DNA from: Neolewinella xylanilytica
GTDB taxonomy: Bacteria > Bacteroidota > Bacteroidia > Chitinophagales > Saprospiraceae
Length of the DNA: 64,000 nucleotides
Assembly: GCF_002934605.1 (NCBI RefSeq)
Contig: NZ_PTJC01000006.1
Span: 62,001-126,000, forward strand
Direction of reading: 5' to 3'
Both the position numbers and the translations under genes were made by a program. Positions 32,279-41,821 of this stretch are shown piece by piece. The notes beneath the pieces are model-generated. The model was not told the DNA's origin and did no database searches. It saw only the letters and a program-made list of their open reading frames with translations. The first letter of the stretch is position 1, and every line of letters begins with the position of its first letter.

Positions 32279-35200
32279 ATGACCAAACCGCTACTCTTAC
32301 CTTTTCTGCTCTTGCTGTCTATTTGCGCCGGAGCGCAGGAGCAACCCGAAACCATAACCGGTATGCCGCTCCGGAACGTTGGCCCCGCCTTCGTATCCGG
32401 CCGCATTGCCGACATCGCCCTCGACCCCACCGACGAGCACACCTGGTACGTGGCCGTAGGCTCCGGCGGCGTGTGGAAAACCGAGAACTCCGGCGTGACC
32501 TGGGACCCGATCTTCGACGACTACGCCAGCTACTCCACCGGCGCCATCACCGTAGACCCCAGCAACAACGCCCGCATCTGGCTCGGTACCGGGGAGAACG
32601 TCGGCGGCCGCCACGTCGGCTTCGGCGATGGCGTATACCGCAGCGACGACGCCGGCAAGAAGTGGAAGAACATGGGACTGAAGAACTCCGAGCATATCTC
32701 CGAGATCATCGTCCACCCCGAGAATTCCGACGTCGTCTGGGTAGCCGCCCAGGGACCCCTCTGGTCCGAAGGCGGCGACCGCGGCCTGTACATGACCACC
32801 GACGGCGGTGAGACCTGGGAGAAAACGCTCGGGGACGATGAATGGACCGGCGTCACCGACATCATGATCGACCCCCGTAACCCCGACCTGCTCTACGCCG
32901 CTACCTGGCAGCGGCACCGCACCGTGGCGGCCTACATGGGCAGCGGCCCCGGCTCCGGCATCCACCGCAGCCGCGACGGCGGAAGAACGTGGGAAAAGCT
33001 GACCAGCGGTCTGCCGGACGCGAATAAGGGGAAGATCGGCATCGCCATCAGCCCGCAAAACCCCGACGTGGTCTACGCCGCCGTTACCCTCGAACGCACT
33101 ACGGGCGGCCTGTACCGCTCCGAAAACCAGGGCGCCAGCTGGACGAAGATGAGCAATACCGTCAGCGGCGGCACCGGGCCCCACTACTACCAGGAGCTGT
33201 ACGCCAGTCCCCACGCCTTCGACCGCTTATACCTCATGAACGTCCGCGTGCTGGTGAGCGACGACGGGGGCAGCAATTTTCGCGAGCTGAAGGAGGAACG
33301 GAAGCACTCCGATAACCACGCCTTGGTCTTCCGGGAAGACGATCCGGACTACCTCCTGATCGGCACCGACGCCGGCCTCTACGAAAGCTTCGACCTGGCC
33401 GAGAATTGGCGCTTCATCGACAATATGCCCATCACCCAGTACTACAAAGTCGCACTGGACGATCGGGAACCCTTCTACCACATCTTTGGCGGCACCCAGG
33501 ATAACGGCAGTACCGGCGGACCGAGCCGCACCGACAGCGAGGCCGGCATCCTCAACGGCGACTGGTACAAGACCCTCGGCGCCGACGGCCACCAATCGGC
33601 CACCGAACCCGGTAACCCGGACATCATCTACGCCGAGACGCAGCAGGGCGGGCTACACCGGATCGATCTCAAGACGGGCGAACAGGTACTGGTACAACCC
33701 CAGCCCCGGGCAGGCGACCCCCACGAACGCTTCAACTGGGACGCACCGATCGTGGTGAGCCCCCACGATCCCACCCGCCTCTACGTAGCCAGCTACCGGG
33801 TGTGGCGCAGCGACAACCGTGGCGACGACTGGACGCCCATCAGCGAAGACCTTACCCGCAACGAGGAACGGCTGGAGCTGCCCATCATGGGGCGGGTACA
33901 GAGCTGGGACAACGCCTGGGACGTGGGCGCCATGTCCAACTACAACACCATCACTTCCCTTTCGGAGTCGCCCGTACAGGAAGGACTGCTCTGGGCCGGT
34001 ACCGACGACGGCATTCTACAGGTATCGCAGGATGGCGGCGGGCGCTGGAAAAAGATCATGGTCAGCGAAATGCCCGGCGTTCCCGAACGGGCCTTCATCA
34101 ACGACATCAAGGCGGATCAGTACGACGCGAATACGGTATACGTCAGTCTGGACAACCATAAATCCGGTGACTTTAGTCCCTATCTGTTCAAAAGCACCGA
34201 CCTCGGCGAAAGCTGGACCGACCTTGGTAGCAGCCTGCCGGACCGGACCCTCGTCTGGCGCCTGGTGCAGGACTTCGAAAAGCCCGAGTTGCTATTTATC
34301 GGTACCGAAAATGGGATCTATACTTCCCTCAACGGCGGCCAAGAATGGAAGAAACTGGACGGGGCACCCACCATCCCCTTTCGGGATCTGGCCATCCAGC
34401 AACGGGAGAACGACCTGGTGGGTGCCAGCTTCGGCCGGGGCTTTTGGATCCTGGATGATTACAGTCCGCTACGGGAAATGACCGAGGAGAACCTGGCGCT
34501 GGACGCCTACCTCTTCGAACCCCGCGATGCCTGGTGGTACGCTCCCCGCGATAATGACCCCGGGGTGGGCGCCAATGTTTATGCCGCCGAGAACCCCGAG
34601 TTCGGAGCCACCTTCACCTACCACCTGAAGGAAGGCTACACCAGCCAAGAAAAGGCCCGCCAGGAAAGGGAAAAGGTACTGGCCGACACCGAAGACGACA
34701 TTCCCTTCCCGGGCTACGACGCCCTGGACGCGGAAGCTGCGGAGATCGCCCCGACAATCTGGCTGACCGTGTACGATAGCGAGGGCGAGGTGGTCCGGAA
34801 GGTTAAGGGGGATAACGGAAAGGGCCTCCACCGCACCACCTGGGACCTGCGGTACCCGTCCTTCTTCGCGGTACAACCGGGTGCTTCGGGCGGCGGGCGC
34901 TGGTCCAGTGGTCCCCTGGCACCTCCGGGTGAATACACCGTTACCCTATCCCGTGAGGAGAACGGCGCGGTCAACCAGCTGGCCGGGCCGGTCACTTTCG
35001 AAGTTAAACCCCTCCACGAGCCGACCATCGAAGGCCCCGCCCCGGCGGAGTACCAGGCCTACCGGTTGGAGGCGAAAGCGGTGCAGAACCAGCTCGCGGC
35101 CGTGCAAGAATTCATGGACGAAGCCACAAAGCAATTGGGAGCGATGGAGACGGCGCTCGAGCGTGCTTCCGTCGAGCCCGGCACCCTGGACGGTAAGCTG

Positions 35201-35497
35201 TACGAGCTGCGCCAGGAATTGGCCGCCCTGGAAAAGGAAATCAACGGCAGCCCGAGCCGCGACGAGATCGGTGAGCGCAATCCGCCCACGATCAGCGGCC
35301 ATTTCTACACCGGCTACCGGGGCCTGACCACTACGTACGGACCTACCGGCAACCACCGGCGGAGCCTCCGGATCGCGGCCACTGAACTCGACGAACTCAT
35401 GCCGCGGATCGAAAAGTTACGGGACGAAACCCTGCCGGCGCTCCAGGATGAATTACGGAATGTAGGGGCCCCCTATATCATAGGTGCCGGGCGGTAG
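32279..35497 (+). CDS. secreted Asp-box (VPS10/sortilin-like) beta-propeller protein
   Basis: This 1072-residue protein has a signal peptide (MTKPLLLPFLLLLSICAGAQ). At least ten Asp-box motifs of the form S-x-D-x-G-x-x-W are visible (KTENSGVTW, RSDDAGKKW, TTDGGETW, RSRDGGRTW, RSENQGASW, RSDNRGDDW, VSQDGGGRW, KSTDLGESW and others), giving two propellers as in sortilin-type proteins. The C-terminal part has a beta-sandwich and a helical region (about 910-1000) with a coiled-coil-like stretch. The family is often labelled glycosyl hydrolase, but no sialidase or GH33 catalytic set is visible. It is probably periplasmic or surface-located; ligand unknown. Confidence 0.9.
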   Translation: MTKPLLLPFLLLLSICAGAQEQPETITGMPLRNVGPAFVSGRIADIALDPTDEHTWYVAVGSGGVWKTENSGVTWDPIFDDYASYSTGAITVDPSNNARIWLGTGENVGGRHVGFGDGVYRSDDAGKKWKNMGLKNSEHISEIIVHPENSDVVWVAAQGPLWSEGGDRGLYMTTDGGETWEKTLGDDEWTGVTDIMIDPRNPDLLYAATWQRHRTVAAYMGSGPGSGIHRSRDGGRTWEKLTSGLPDANKGKIGIAISPQNPDVVYAAVTLERTTGGLYRSENQGASWTKMSNTVSGGTGPHYYQELYASPHAFDRLYLMNVRVLVSDDGGSNFRELKEERKHSDNHALVFREDDPDYLLIGTDAGLYESFDLAENWRFIDNMPITQYYKVALDDREPFYHIFGGTQDNGSTGGPSRTDSEAGILNGDWYKTLGADGHQSATEPGNPDIIYAETQQGGLHRIDLKTGEQVLVQPQPRAGDPHERFNWDAPIVVSPHDPTRLYVASYRVWRSDNRGDDWTPISEDLTRNEERLELPIMGRVQSWDNAWDVGAMSNYNTITSLSESPVQEGLLWAGTDDGILQVSQDGGGRWKKIMVSEMPGVPERAFINDIKADQYDANTVYVSLDNHKSGDFSPYLFKSTDLGESWTDLGSSLPDRTLVWRLVQDFEKPELLFIGTENGIYTSLNGGQEWKKLDGAPTIPFRDLAIQQRENDLVGASFGRGFWILDDYSPLREMTEENLALDAYLFEPRDAWWYAPRDNDPGVGANVYAAENPEFGATFTYHLKEGYTSQEKARQEREKVLADTEDDIPFPGYDALDAEAAEIAPTIWLTVYDSEGEVVRKVKGDNGKGLHRTTWDLRYPSFFAVQPGASGGGRWSSGPLAPPGEYTVTLSREENGAVNQLAGPVTFEVKPLHEPTIEGPAPAEYQAYRLEAKAVQNQLAAVQEFMDEATKQLGAMETALERASVEPGTLDGKLYELRQELAALEKEINGSPSRDEIGERNPPTISGHFYTGYRGLTTTYGPTGNHRRSLRIAATELDELMPRIEKLRDETLPALQDELRNVGAPYIIGAGR

Positions 35498-35507
35498 CGT
35501 TAGCTTT

Positions 35508-35535
35508 GTCGGGCCGGGCGTACACCCGGCCCGAC
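35508..35535 (+). terminator. perfect 11-bp stem-loop after the Asp-box gene
   Basis: GTCGGGCCGGG (35508-35518) pairs exactly with 35525-35535 around a 6-nt loop, 11 nt after the stop codon. No strong T-run follows. It is a likely transcript end. Confidence 0.65.
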
Positions 35536-35658
35536 ATTTACGATTGCTAAACTATGGTCGATGCGCCGGGTTTCTAGAGTAGTACCCGACGATTCCCCGT
35601 CGCTGCCTATATTAAGCAGGTAAAACCCCCGAAAAGAGCGAAAATTCGCTATCTCAGT

Positions 35659-36717
35659 ATGGATACAGCGCAGAAAAAGACCGCCCAGCCGAAGGCAAAA
35701 TCTACGACCGCTAAAAAGAACGGCGTAGCTAAAGGATTGAATTACAGCAAGGAGCAATACCTCGAATGGTATACGCTTATGCTTCGCATTCGCCGCTTCG
35801 AGGAGCGGGCGCTGATGGCTTACGGCCAGCAGGACGTACGGGGGTTCTGTCACGTCTACATCGGTCAGGAGGCCGTTGCGGCCGGAATCGAGAGTGCCAT
35901 TACCAAAGATGACGGAATCGTGACCGCCTACCGCCAGCACGGTACCGCGATCGGACGGGGGATAGATCCTAAAGCCGCCATGGCCGAGCTTTACGGTAAG
36001 GCCACGGGTATCGTGAAGGGGAAGGGTGGATCGATGCACTTCTTCAGCCGGGAGAACAACTACTACGGTGGTAACGGTATCGTGGGTGCTCAGATCCCCA
36101 TCGGAACCGGAATCGCTCTCGCCGAGAAGTACAAAAAGACCAAGAACCTCTGCGTCGTCATGTTTGGGGACGGTGCCGCCCGGCAGGGTGCCCTCTGGGA
36201 AAGCTGGAACATGGCCATGACCTGGAAAGTCCCCGTGCTCTACATCTGCGAGAACAATGGCTATGCCATGGGGACCAGCGTCCAGCGGACCAGCAACGTC
36301 ACCGACCTGAGCAAGCTCGGCGCCAGTTTCGACATGCCGAGCGAGAGCGTCGACGGAATGGATCCCGAAGCCGTTCACGAAGCCGTCAGCCGCGCCGCGG
36401 AGCACATCCGCTCGGGCCAGGGACCTTACTATCTGGATATCAGGACCTACCGGTACAAAGGGCACTCCGTTTCCGACCCCGCCCGTTACCGGGAAAAAAC
36501 CGAGGTAAAGACCTTCCAGGATCGCGATCCGGTCAAGATGACCGAGAAGAAGATTATCGACAACGGTATCGCTACCGAAGAAGAGATCAAGGCCATCAAG
36601 GATCAGGTGAAGCAGGAGATCGCCGATGCCGCGCAGTTCGCCGCCGATAGCCCCTACCCGGAGCCGGAAGCACTTTACTCCGACAACTACTCCCAGCCTT
36701 ACCCCTTCCTGACCTAA
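35659..36717 (+). CDS. pdhA: pyruvate dehydrogenase E1 component, alpha subunit
   Basis: This 352-residue protein is the E1 alpha subunit of the pyruvate dehydrogenase complex, which uses thiamine diphosphate to decarboxylate pyruvate and pass the acetyl group to E2. The ThDP-binding motif starts at MFGDGAARQGALWESWNMAM and ends in NNGYAMGTS. The phosphorylation-loop-like region RYKGHSVSDPARYREK and the N-terminal RRFEERALMAYG are also typical. The first 25 residues are Lys/Ala/Thr-rich. The beta subunit gene is not adjacent in this window; the next gene is an unrelated TPR protein. Separate pdhA and pdhB loci occur in some Bacteroidota. Confidence 0.95.
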   Translation: MDTAQKKTAQPKAKSTTAKKNGVAKGLNYSKEQYLEWYTLMLRIRRFEERALMAYGQQDVRGFCHVYIGQEAVAAGIESAITKDDGIVTAYRQHGTAIGRGIDPKAAMAELYGKATGIVKGKGGSMHFFSRENNYYGGNGIVGAQIPIGTGIALAEKYKKTKNLCVVMFGDGAARQGALWESWNMAMTWKVPVLYICENNGYAMGTSVQRTSNVTDLSKLGASFDMPSESVDGMDPEAVHEAVSRAAEHIRSGQGPYYLDIRTYRYKGHSVSDPARYREKTEVKTFQDRDPVKMTEKKIIDNGIATEEEIKAIKDQVKQEIADAAQFAADSPYPEPEALYSDNYSQPYPFLT

Positions 36718-36895
36718 CGGTATGCTGCCGTCGGTAGCCCGTTTACGGCCCTTCCCGGTTTGGATAGGAGGCGGTTGAAGCGGTGGGCGATTTATCCGAC
36801 GACCATTCATTTGACCGGCAGTCGCAAACATCGGCCGTTCGGTGAGGTAAGGCGCATGACACAATGTGGGAGATATGCACGCGACATTCCGTGTG

Positions 36896-36922
36896 TTGTT
36901 AACCGGCTTTACCTTATCTTCG
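36896..36922 (+). promoter_or_regulatory. putative promoter (TTG -33, TATCTTCG -7)
   Basis: TTG at 36896-36898 lies 16 nt upstream of TATCTTCG (36915-36922), one base from TAnnTTTG. The downstream ATG is at 36974. The same TATCTTCG string also lies upstream of secA. Confidence 0.45.
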
Positions 36923-36973
36923 CGCCACTTTTTCAGCTGCGCTTTCAACCGAGCGGGCAGCATCTAACTCATT

Positions 36974-37732
36974 ATGGCAAAAAAGAACAATATCGGACGT
37001 CGCCCGACCGGCACACCCAACCGGGGACGCAAAGAAGGTGGCAACCAAGAGATACGTATCGAGGAAGATGGAGACGATAAGCTCGTCGATATCATCGAGG
37101 TGCGCGAAAAGGGCATGGACTTCTTCGAGCGCAATCGGAAACCCATCATCGGCGCCGTACTGGCCCTCATCTTTATCGTAGCCGGTGCCCTGCTGTACCA
37201 AACGTTCATTGCCGGTCCCGCGGAGCGTAACGCCGCCCAGCAGATGCAGCAGGCGCAGTTTCAGTTCGAGCAGGACAGCTTCGGACTGGCCCTGACGAAC
37301 CCCGGACAGGGGTACCCTGGTTTCCTGGAAATCGCCGAGGAATACGGCAGCACAGACGCCGGTAACCTGGCTAACTATTACATTGCCGTCAGTTATCTCA
37401 ATCTCGGGCAGTACGAGGCCGCCCTCGATTACCTCGAGGATTTCGACGCCGACGGTGAACTCCTGCCCGCCATGAAGATGGGGGTAATGGGTGACCTCCA
37501 GAGCGAACTCGGTAATTTAGATGCGGCCCTCAGCTCCTACGAAGGAGCCGTCGACGCCGCAGGCAAGAATTACGTCACCGGTGGATACTACCTCAATAAG
37601 CTAGCTCTCCTTTACCGCCATCAGGGGCAAACCGAAAACGCCCTCGAGGCTTTCCGCCGCCTCAAGACGGATTACGGACAAAGTGCCGAAGCAGCCCAGG
37701 CAGACAAATATATTGCCGCACTGGAAGGGTAG
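36974..37732 (+). CDS. membrane-anchored TPR protein (YfgM-like)
   Basis: This 252-residue protein has a basic, Gly/Lys-rich N-terminus (about 1-25), an acidic stretch, one membrane segment (PIIGAVLALIFIVAGALLY, about 56-75) and then TPR-like helical repeats (YYIAVSYLNLGQYEAALDYL, LNKLALLYRHQGQTENALEA). The layout matches YfgM-type ancillary proteins that sit beside the Sec translocon or chaperone networks in the periplasm. That role is inferred from layout only. A textbook intrinsic terminator follows, so it is probably a single-gene unit from the promoter near 36922. Confidence 0.8.
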   Translation: MAKKNNIGRRPTGTPNRGRKEGGNQEIRIEEDGDDKLVDIIEVREKGMDFFERNRKPIIGAVLALIFIVAGALLYQTFIAGPAERNAAQQMQQAQFQFEQDSFGLALTNPGQGYPGFLEIAEEYGSTDAGNLANYYIAVSYLNLGQYEAALDYLEDFDADGELLPAMKMGVMGDLQSELGNLDAALSSYEGAVDAAGKNYVTGGYYLNKLALLYRHQGQTENALEAFRRLKTDYGQSAEAAQADKYIAALEG

Positions 37733-37768
37733 ATTCCTTACGCCTGTTTAACCAATCAATCTACGCTT

Positions 37769-37806
37769 ACCGAGCCAGCGGATCCATCCGCTGGCTCGGT
37801 TTTTTG
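37769..37806 (+). terminator. intrinsic terminator of the TPR gene
   Basis: ACCGAGCCAGCGG pairs with CCGCTGGCTCGGT to make a 13-bp stem with a small loop (37769-37800), followed at once by a T-run. This is the clearest Rho-independent terminator of the middle section. Confidence 0.88.
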
Positions 37807-38119
37807 TTTGAGGTACTACGTCCTGGTCAGGCTCGCCTTGCGACGGTGCAGAAGGTTCTGATGGCCCTACGGCCCAGCACGGAAAGACGGGGTTCGACCA
37901 GGTACTATGCGCTCAGGAGGGGAAACTCGATGCTGGTTTTCCAGGACCTTTGTCTGAATGGTTTGCCGGTCGATGCTTCAGCGGTTGCCGCAATGGTTTC
38001 GCAGGGAAGGGCTTTCGCTGTCTCCTGAATCAAGGGGTACAGCTGTACGATCAACCAATTAGTACCATCCAACTAAGCAGCAGTTGAATCCGATATCGCG
38101 TTCGGCCAGTTCGGTGGGA
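37807..38119. other. 313-bp gap without a convincing gene
   Basis: A TTG-initiated open frame of 74 codons runs from inside the terminator tail to 38028. It lacks a believable start, a known family and a composition typical of a gene here, so it is not called. The remainder shows no repeat or strong hairpin. Confidence 0.35.
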
Positions 38120-38869
38120 TCAAGCGCCGAAGCGCCGGTGCAGCAACCGCAGCGTCCGCAACTTCCTGCCGCTATCGTCGAAGATGGAAATAAGGTAAAG
38201 GCCGTCCGGGAGGGTGGCAATATCGAAACCGTCGGCGCCGGACTCACCGGAAAAAGACTTGATGCGACGACCGAGGGTATTGGTCACTTCCACCCGGCCC
38301 AATCGCACCGAGCGCGGCGTTTCCACGAAGAAACGGTCGGTAGCCGGATTCGGATAAAGCCTCACGGTAGTCGCTGCCTCGGTTGAACCCGGCGGATCCG
38401 TCTGGCTATCCTGGCGGGCTACCGTGGTGCTGATGCTTGCGCTCGCCAGCGTCGTGCCGGGGAAGGTGAGATCCGAAAACCGAAGCTCGGTGGTGCCGGT
38501 GCCTGCAATGCCCTCGGGACGCAACACGACGAAAAAGGTGGCTGACTCGCCGGGGCGCAGACTGATCTGCCGGCCCTGTTGACGATCGTCGGCGGATACT
38601 ACATAGGGGGTGGTCCTGCTCGCGCGGTCCAGTGCGGTATACGACCAGGAGCGGGGGCTCTCCCGGACGACGTTCTCCCGTAACAGCTGGATGGTTCTGC
38701 CGGAGTTGTTGGTGACGACGACGGTAGAGACGTCCTCGAAATCCTCATCGATATTATCGACCCGGATCACCTTGCTGATCTCCGCCGGCTCCACCCGTAG
38801 TGCGGCACCGTTCTGGGCCGCCAGCGTGAGGCAGGAAAGAAGGGTCAGTAAGGGGAGCATAAATTTCAT
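38120..38869 (-). CDS. secreted protein with T9SS C-terminal sorting domain
   Basis: This 249-residue protein starts at the ATG at 38869, giving a signal peptide (MKFMLPLLTLLSCLTLAAQ). A beta-sandwich domain resembling an immunoglobulin-like or choice-of-anchor domain follows (about 25-150: VTNNSGRTIQLL, LRPGESATFFVVLRPEG, ELRFSDLTFPGTTLASA). The last 80 residues form a T9SS type A tail: VRLYPNPATDRFFVE, TNTLGRRIKSFSG and LPDGLYLISIFDDSGRKL. The protein should be exported through the T9SS. It is divergent from pheT across a 198-bp gap. Function unknown. Confidence 0.82.
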   Translation of the reverse strand: MKFMLPLLTLLSCLTLAAQNGAALRVEPAEISKVIRVDNIDEDFEDVSTVVVTNNSGRTIQLLRENVVRESPRSWSYTALDRASRTTPYVVSADDRQQGRQISLRPGESATFFVVLRPEGIAGTGTTELRFSDLTFPGTTLASASISTTVARQDSQTDPPGSTEAATTVRLYPNPATDRFFVETPRSVRLGRVEVTNTLGRRIKSFSGESGADGFDIATLPDGLYLISIFDDSGRKLRTLRLLHRRFGA

Positions 38870-39053
38870 TCCGGGAATAGTAGAACAGGCGTATACTTTA
38901 CCAACTGAGTTGGAGCGCAAAGGTTAGGCCTAATTACAATAATAATGAGGAAGTCGGCCCTTACAAGATAGGGCGACGTAGTTTAACACTTAATTCACCA
39001 GTTTTGGGGGAATGTTACCTTTTGCGAAAAGTAGTGCTCTGCGATCCGTCCGC

Positions 39054-39061
39054 TACCTTTG
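39054..39061 (+). promoter_or_regulatory. -7 box TACCTTTG of the pheT promoter
   Basis: TACCTTTG fits the Bacteroidota -7 consensus exactly and ends 6 nt before the pheT ATG. Transcription from it would start at or next to the ATG, that is, leaderless or nearly so. No clear -33 box is at the usual spacing. Confidence 0.55.
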
Positions 39062-39067
39062 CGGCCT

Positions 39068-41494
39068 ATGAAAGTATCGCTCAATTGGCTCAGGGAATAC
39101 ATCGATCTCGACATATCCCCCGAACGCATCGGTGAATTGCTCACGGGCACCGGCCTCGAAGTCGAGGGAATGGAGAAGGTGGAATCCGTCCCGGGTGGGC
39201 TGGAAGGCGTGGTCGTCGGTCACGTCGTGGAATGTGGAAAGCATCCGAACGCCGACCGGCTTTCGCTAACCCGCGTGGATATCGGTACCGACGAACCGGT
39301 GTCCATCGTGTGTGGAGCCCCCAACGTAGCTGCCGGTCAGTACGTGCCGGTGGCCACCGTAGGGACTACCCTTCATCCGACCGGGAACGAAGCCTTCACG
39401 ATTAAAAAGGGCAAGATCCGCGGCGAAGTCAGCGAAGGCATGATCTGTGCGGAGGACGAATTGGGGCTTGGAACCGGCCACGACGGCATCATCGTTTTCG
39501 ATAAAGCCTATACCCCTGGAACGCCGGTGGCCGACGTGTACGAGTTGGAAACCGATTACGTGTACGAGATCGGCCTTACCCCGAACCGCTCCGACGCCAC
39601 CAACCACCTCGGGGTAGCCTTCGACCTGGCCGCCGCCCTGAGCGTGGAACGGAATGAGGAGGTGCGTCTTCGTCAGCCGGAGGTTACCGCTTTCCGGGAA
39701 GGCTCGGCACCTGCGTTCGACGCCCAAATAAAGGATCCTGCCGAGGCCCCTCGCTACGCGGGGCTGGTCATCGATAATCTACGGGTGGAGGCCAGTCCGG
39801 ACTGGCTGAGGGCCCGACTGCACGCGATTGGCGTCCGGCCGATCAACAACGTGGTTGACGTGACGAACTACGTTCTCCACGAGATGGGCCAGCCCCTGCA
39901 CGCCTTCGACCTCGACAAGGTCGCCGACGACCGGATCATCGTGCGGAAGCTGCCGGAAGGAACCCCCTTCCGCTCGCTCGACGGGGTGGAACGGAAACTT
40001 TCGGCGGACGACCTGATGATCTGCGATGGAAAAGAGCAGCCGCTGTGCCTGGCCGGCGTATTTGGCGGGGCGGACAGCGGGGTATCCGACCGCACTACCC
40101 GCATCTTCCTGGAATCCGCCCACTTCGAAGCGGGTACGGTACGCCGCAGCAGCATGCGGCACAACCTGCGAACGGACGCCGCGCGGATCTTCGAGAAGGG
40201 TAGCGATCCGAACGTGGTTGTTTATGCCCTCCAGCGTGCCGCCCTTCTGCTGCAGGAACTTGCCGGCGGGACGGTAGCCGGACAGCTGCTGGATCGCTAT
40301 CCCGACCCGATCGAGCCCCGCCCCGTCGAGGTGCGTTACCGCCGGATCGACGAACTGATTGGCGTGGAGCTCGGCAAGGAAACGGTGCACAACATCCTCC
40401 GCAGCATGAATATGGAGATCCACGCGGCAGGCCAGGATCGATTTACCGTAGCGGTGCCGACCAATAAGGTGGACGTGACGCGGGAAGTAGACGTTATCGA
40501 GGAGATTCTGCGGGTGTACGGCTTCAACAACGTGCCCGAGCCCGCTACGATCACTACGGCGATGGTAGTGGCTCCCCGACCCGACCCCAGCGCGCTCCGG
40601 GAACTGATCGGCGATTTACTGGCTGCCAACGGATACCTGGAGATGATGGCCCTGAGCCTGGCCGAAAGCCGCTACTACGCGGGGCGCAAGGATCTGGTCG
40701 TCATCAACAACACCAGCAACGTGCACCTGGACGTGCTACGGCCCGACCTGCTCTACTCCGCCCTTGATGCGGTGCGGCACAACCAGAACTTTAGCCAGCG
40801 TGACCTGCGGCTGTTCGAGTTCGGCCGCAACTACTACCTGGAAGGAGATGGATATCGGGAAACCAACCACCTGAGCCTGACGCTCACCGGCCGGCGCCAG
40901 CGCGAGAGCTGGCACGCGGCGGCGGGCGGTGAAGGGGTGACTTTCTATACCCTCAAGGCGGCTGTAGAACTGGTGCTGCAACGGCTCGGGATCGATAATT
41001 ATCGCTCGACCGAGGTTCCGGCGGACGCTTTCGCCTTCGGCCTGCGGTACCACAAGGGGCCAATGGAGCTGGTGGATTTTGGCGCGGTCGCAGGAGCGGC
41101 GCTGGAACGGGCGGACGTAAAGACGGCGGTATATTATGCCGACTTCAACTGGGATCACCTGATGCGCGTGCTCCCGTCCCAATCCATCCAGGTTGCGACG
41201 CCGGGAAAGTATCCCACCGTACGCCGCGACCTGGCGCTGGTGGTGGACGGCAGCGTGGCCTTCGCCGATATCGAGCGGCTGGCTTCCAAAGCCGGGAAAA
41301 AGTTGATCACCGAGATCAACCTATTCGATGTGTACCGAAACGAACAGCAGCTGGGCGCGGGAAAAAAGAGCTACGCCGTGAGCTTCGTATTCGAAAGTTC
41401 CGACCGGACGCTTCAGGATAAGGAAGTGGATAAGGTGATGGCGGACGTGGCGAACGTACTCGGCAAGCAACTCGGTGCGGAGGTTCGCCGTTAA
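39068..41494 (+). CDS. pheT: phenylalanyl-tRNA synthetase beta subunit
   Basis: This 808-residue subunit of the alpha2beta2 synthetase charges tRNA-Phe. Domains are in the usual order: N-terminal MKVSLNWLREYIDLDISPER, an EMAP-like tRNA-binding domain (about 40-150, NADRLSLTRVDIG), the B3/B4 editing domain (about 210-370), the B5 domain (about 405-475), the catalytic-like core (about 490-690) and an FDX-ACB anticodon-binding domain at the C-terminus (KYPTVRRDLALVVDGSVAFA onward). The ATG at 39068 aligns with the family start; an ATG 9 nt upstream is also possible. It heads a same-strand run with the coiled-coil gene, zapA and rny, an arrangement common in Bacteroidota. Confidence 0.96.
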   Translation: MKVSLNWLREYIDLDISPERIGELLTGTGLEVEGMEKVESVPGGLEGVVVGHVVECGKHPNADRLSLTRVDIGTDEPVSIVCGAPNVAAGQYVPVATVGTTLHPTGNEAFTIKKGKIRGEVSEGMICAEDELGLGTGHDGIIVFDKAYTPGTPVADVYELETDYVYEIGLTPNRSDATNHLGVAFDLAAALSVERNEEVRLRQPEVTAFREGSAPAFDAQIKDPAEAPRYAGLVIDNLRVEASPDWLRARLHAIGVRPINNVVDVTNYVLHEMGQPLHAFDLDKVADDRIIVRKLPEGTPFRSLDGVERKLSADDLMICDGKEQPLCLAGVFGGADSGVSDRTTRIFLESAHFEAGTVRRSSMRHNLRTDAARIFEKGSDPNVVVYALQRAALLLQELAGGTVAGQLLDRYPDPIEPRPVEVRYRRIDELIGVELGKETVHNILRSMNMEIHAAGQDRFTVAVPTNKVDVTREVDVIEEILRVYGFNNVPEPATITTAMVVAPRPDPSALRELIGDLLAANGYLEMMALSLAESRYYAGRKDLVVINNTSNVHLDVLRPDLLYSALDAVRHNQNFSQRDLRLFEFGRNYYLEGDGYRETNHLSLTLTGRRQRESWHAAAGGEGVTFYTLKAAVELVLQRLGIDNYRSTEVPADAFAFGLRYHKGPMELVDFGAVAGAALERADVKTAVYYADFNWDHLMRVLPSQSIQVATPGKYPTVRRDLALVVDGSVAFADIERLASKAGKKLITEINLFDVYRNEQQLGAGKKSYAVSFVFESSDRTLQDKEVDKVMADVANVLGKQLGAEVRR

Positions 41495-41527
41495 TTCATA
41501 ACTTTAAGCCCTACCCACCAATCGACT

Positions 41528-41818
41528 ATGACACCGGCAACAGAAATTGACGGTCTTGAAATAAAACTACGGCAGCTGGCCGCCAAAGTAGACCGCCAAC
41601 GGGCGCAATACGAAGCGACCCTGGCCGAGAACGAAAACCTGAAACGGGAGCTCGACCGCCAGCTGGGCGTAGTGAACTCGTTAAAGGATAAACTGGCGCA
41701 TTCCCAACCCGCTCCGGAGGCGGGAATAACCCCGGTCGAACGCAACGATCACCAGGAGACGATCGAATTTTGTCTCCGGGAAATCGACCGTTGCATCGAT
41801 TGGCTACACCGCAACTAA
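41528..41818 (+). CDS. small coiled-coil protein between pheT and zapA
   Basis: This 96-residue acidic protein is mainly a coiled coil (residues about 8-62, with heptads such as LEIKLRQLAAKVDRQ and YEATLAENENLKREL). A short Pro-rich linker and a C-terminal helix (FCLREIDRCIDWLHRN) follow. It sits 4 nt upstream of zapA. Small coiled-coil proteins are commonly found at this position in Bacteroidota and may be cell-division partners of ZapA, as ZapB is elsewhere; that role is inferred. A TAACTTTA box 21 nt before the start may give it some independent transcription. Confidence 0.8.
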   Translation: MTPATEIDGLEIKLRQLAAKVDRQRAQYEATLAENENLKRELDRQLGVVNSLKDKLAHSQPAPEAGITPVERNDHQETIEFCLREIDRCIDWLHRN

Positions 41819-41821
41819 GTC

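Noticed and set aside
35500-36963. 487-codon open frame on the minus strand opposite pdhA
   Set aside because: It covers pdhA completely in antisense, has no signal or family match, and is expected from GC-rich codon bias in the real gene.
37804-38028. 74-codon frame after the TPR gene terminator
   Set aside because: It begins with TTG within the T-run of the terminator and has no known family; a short decayed sequence cannot be excluded.
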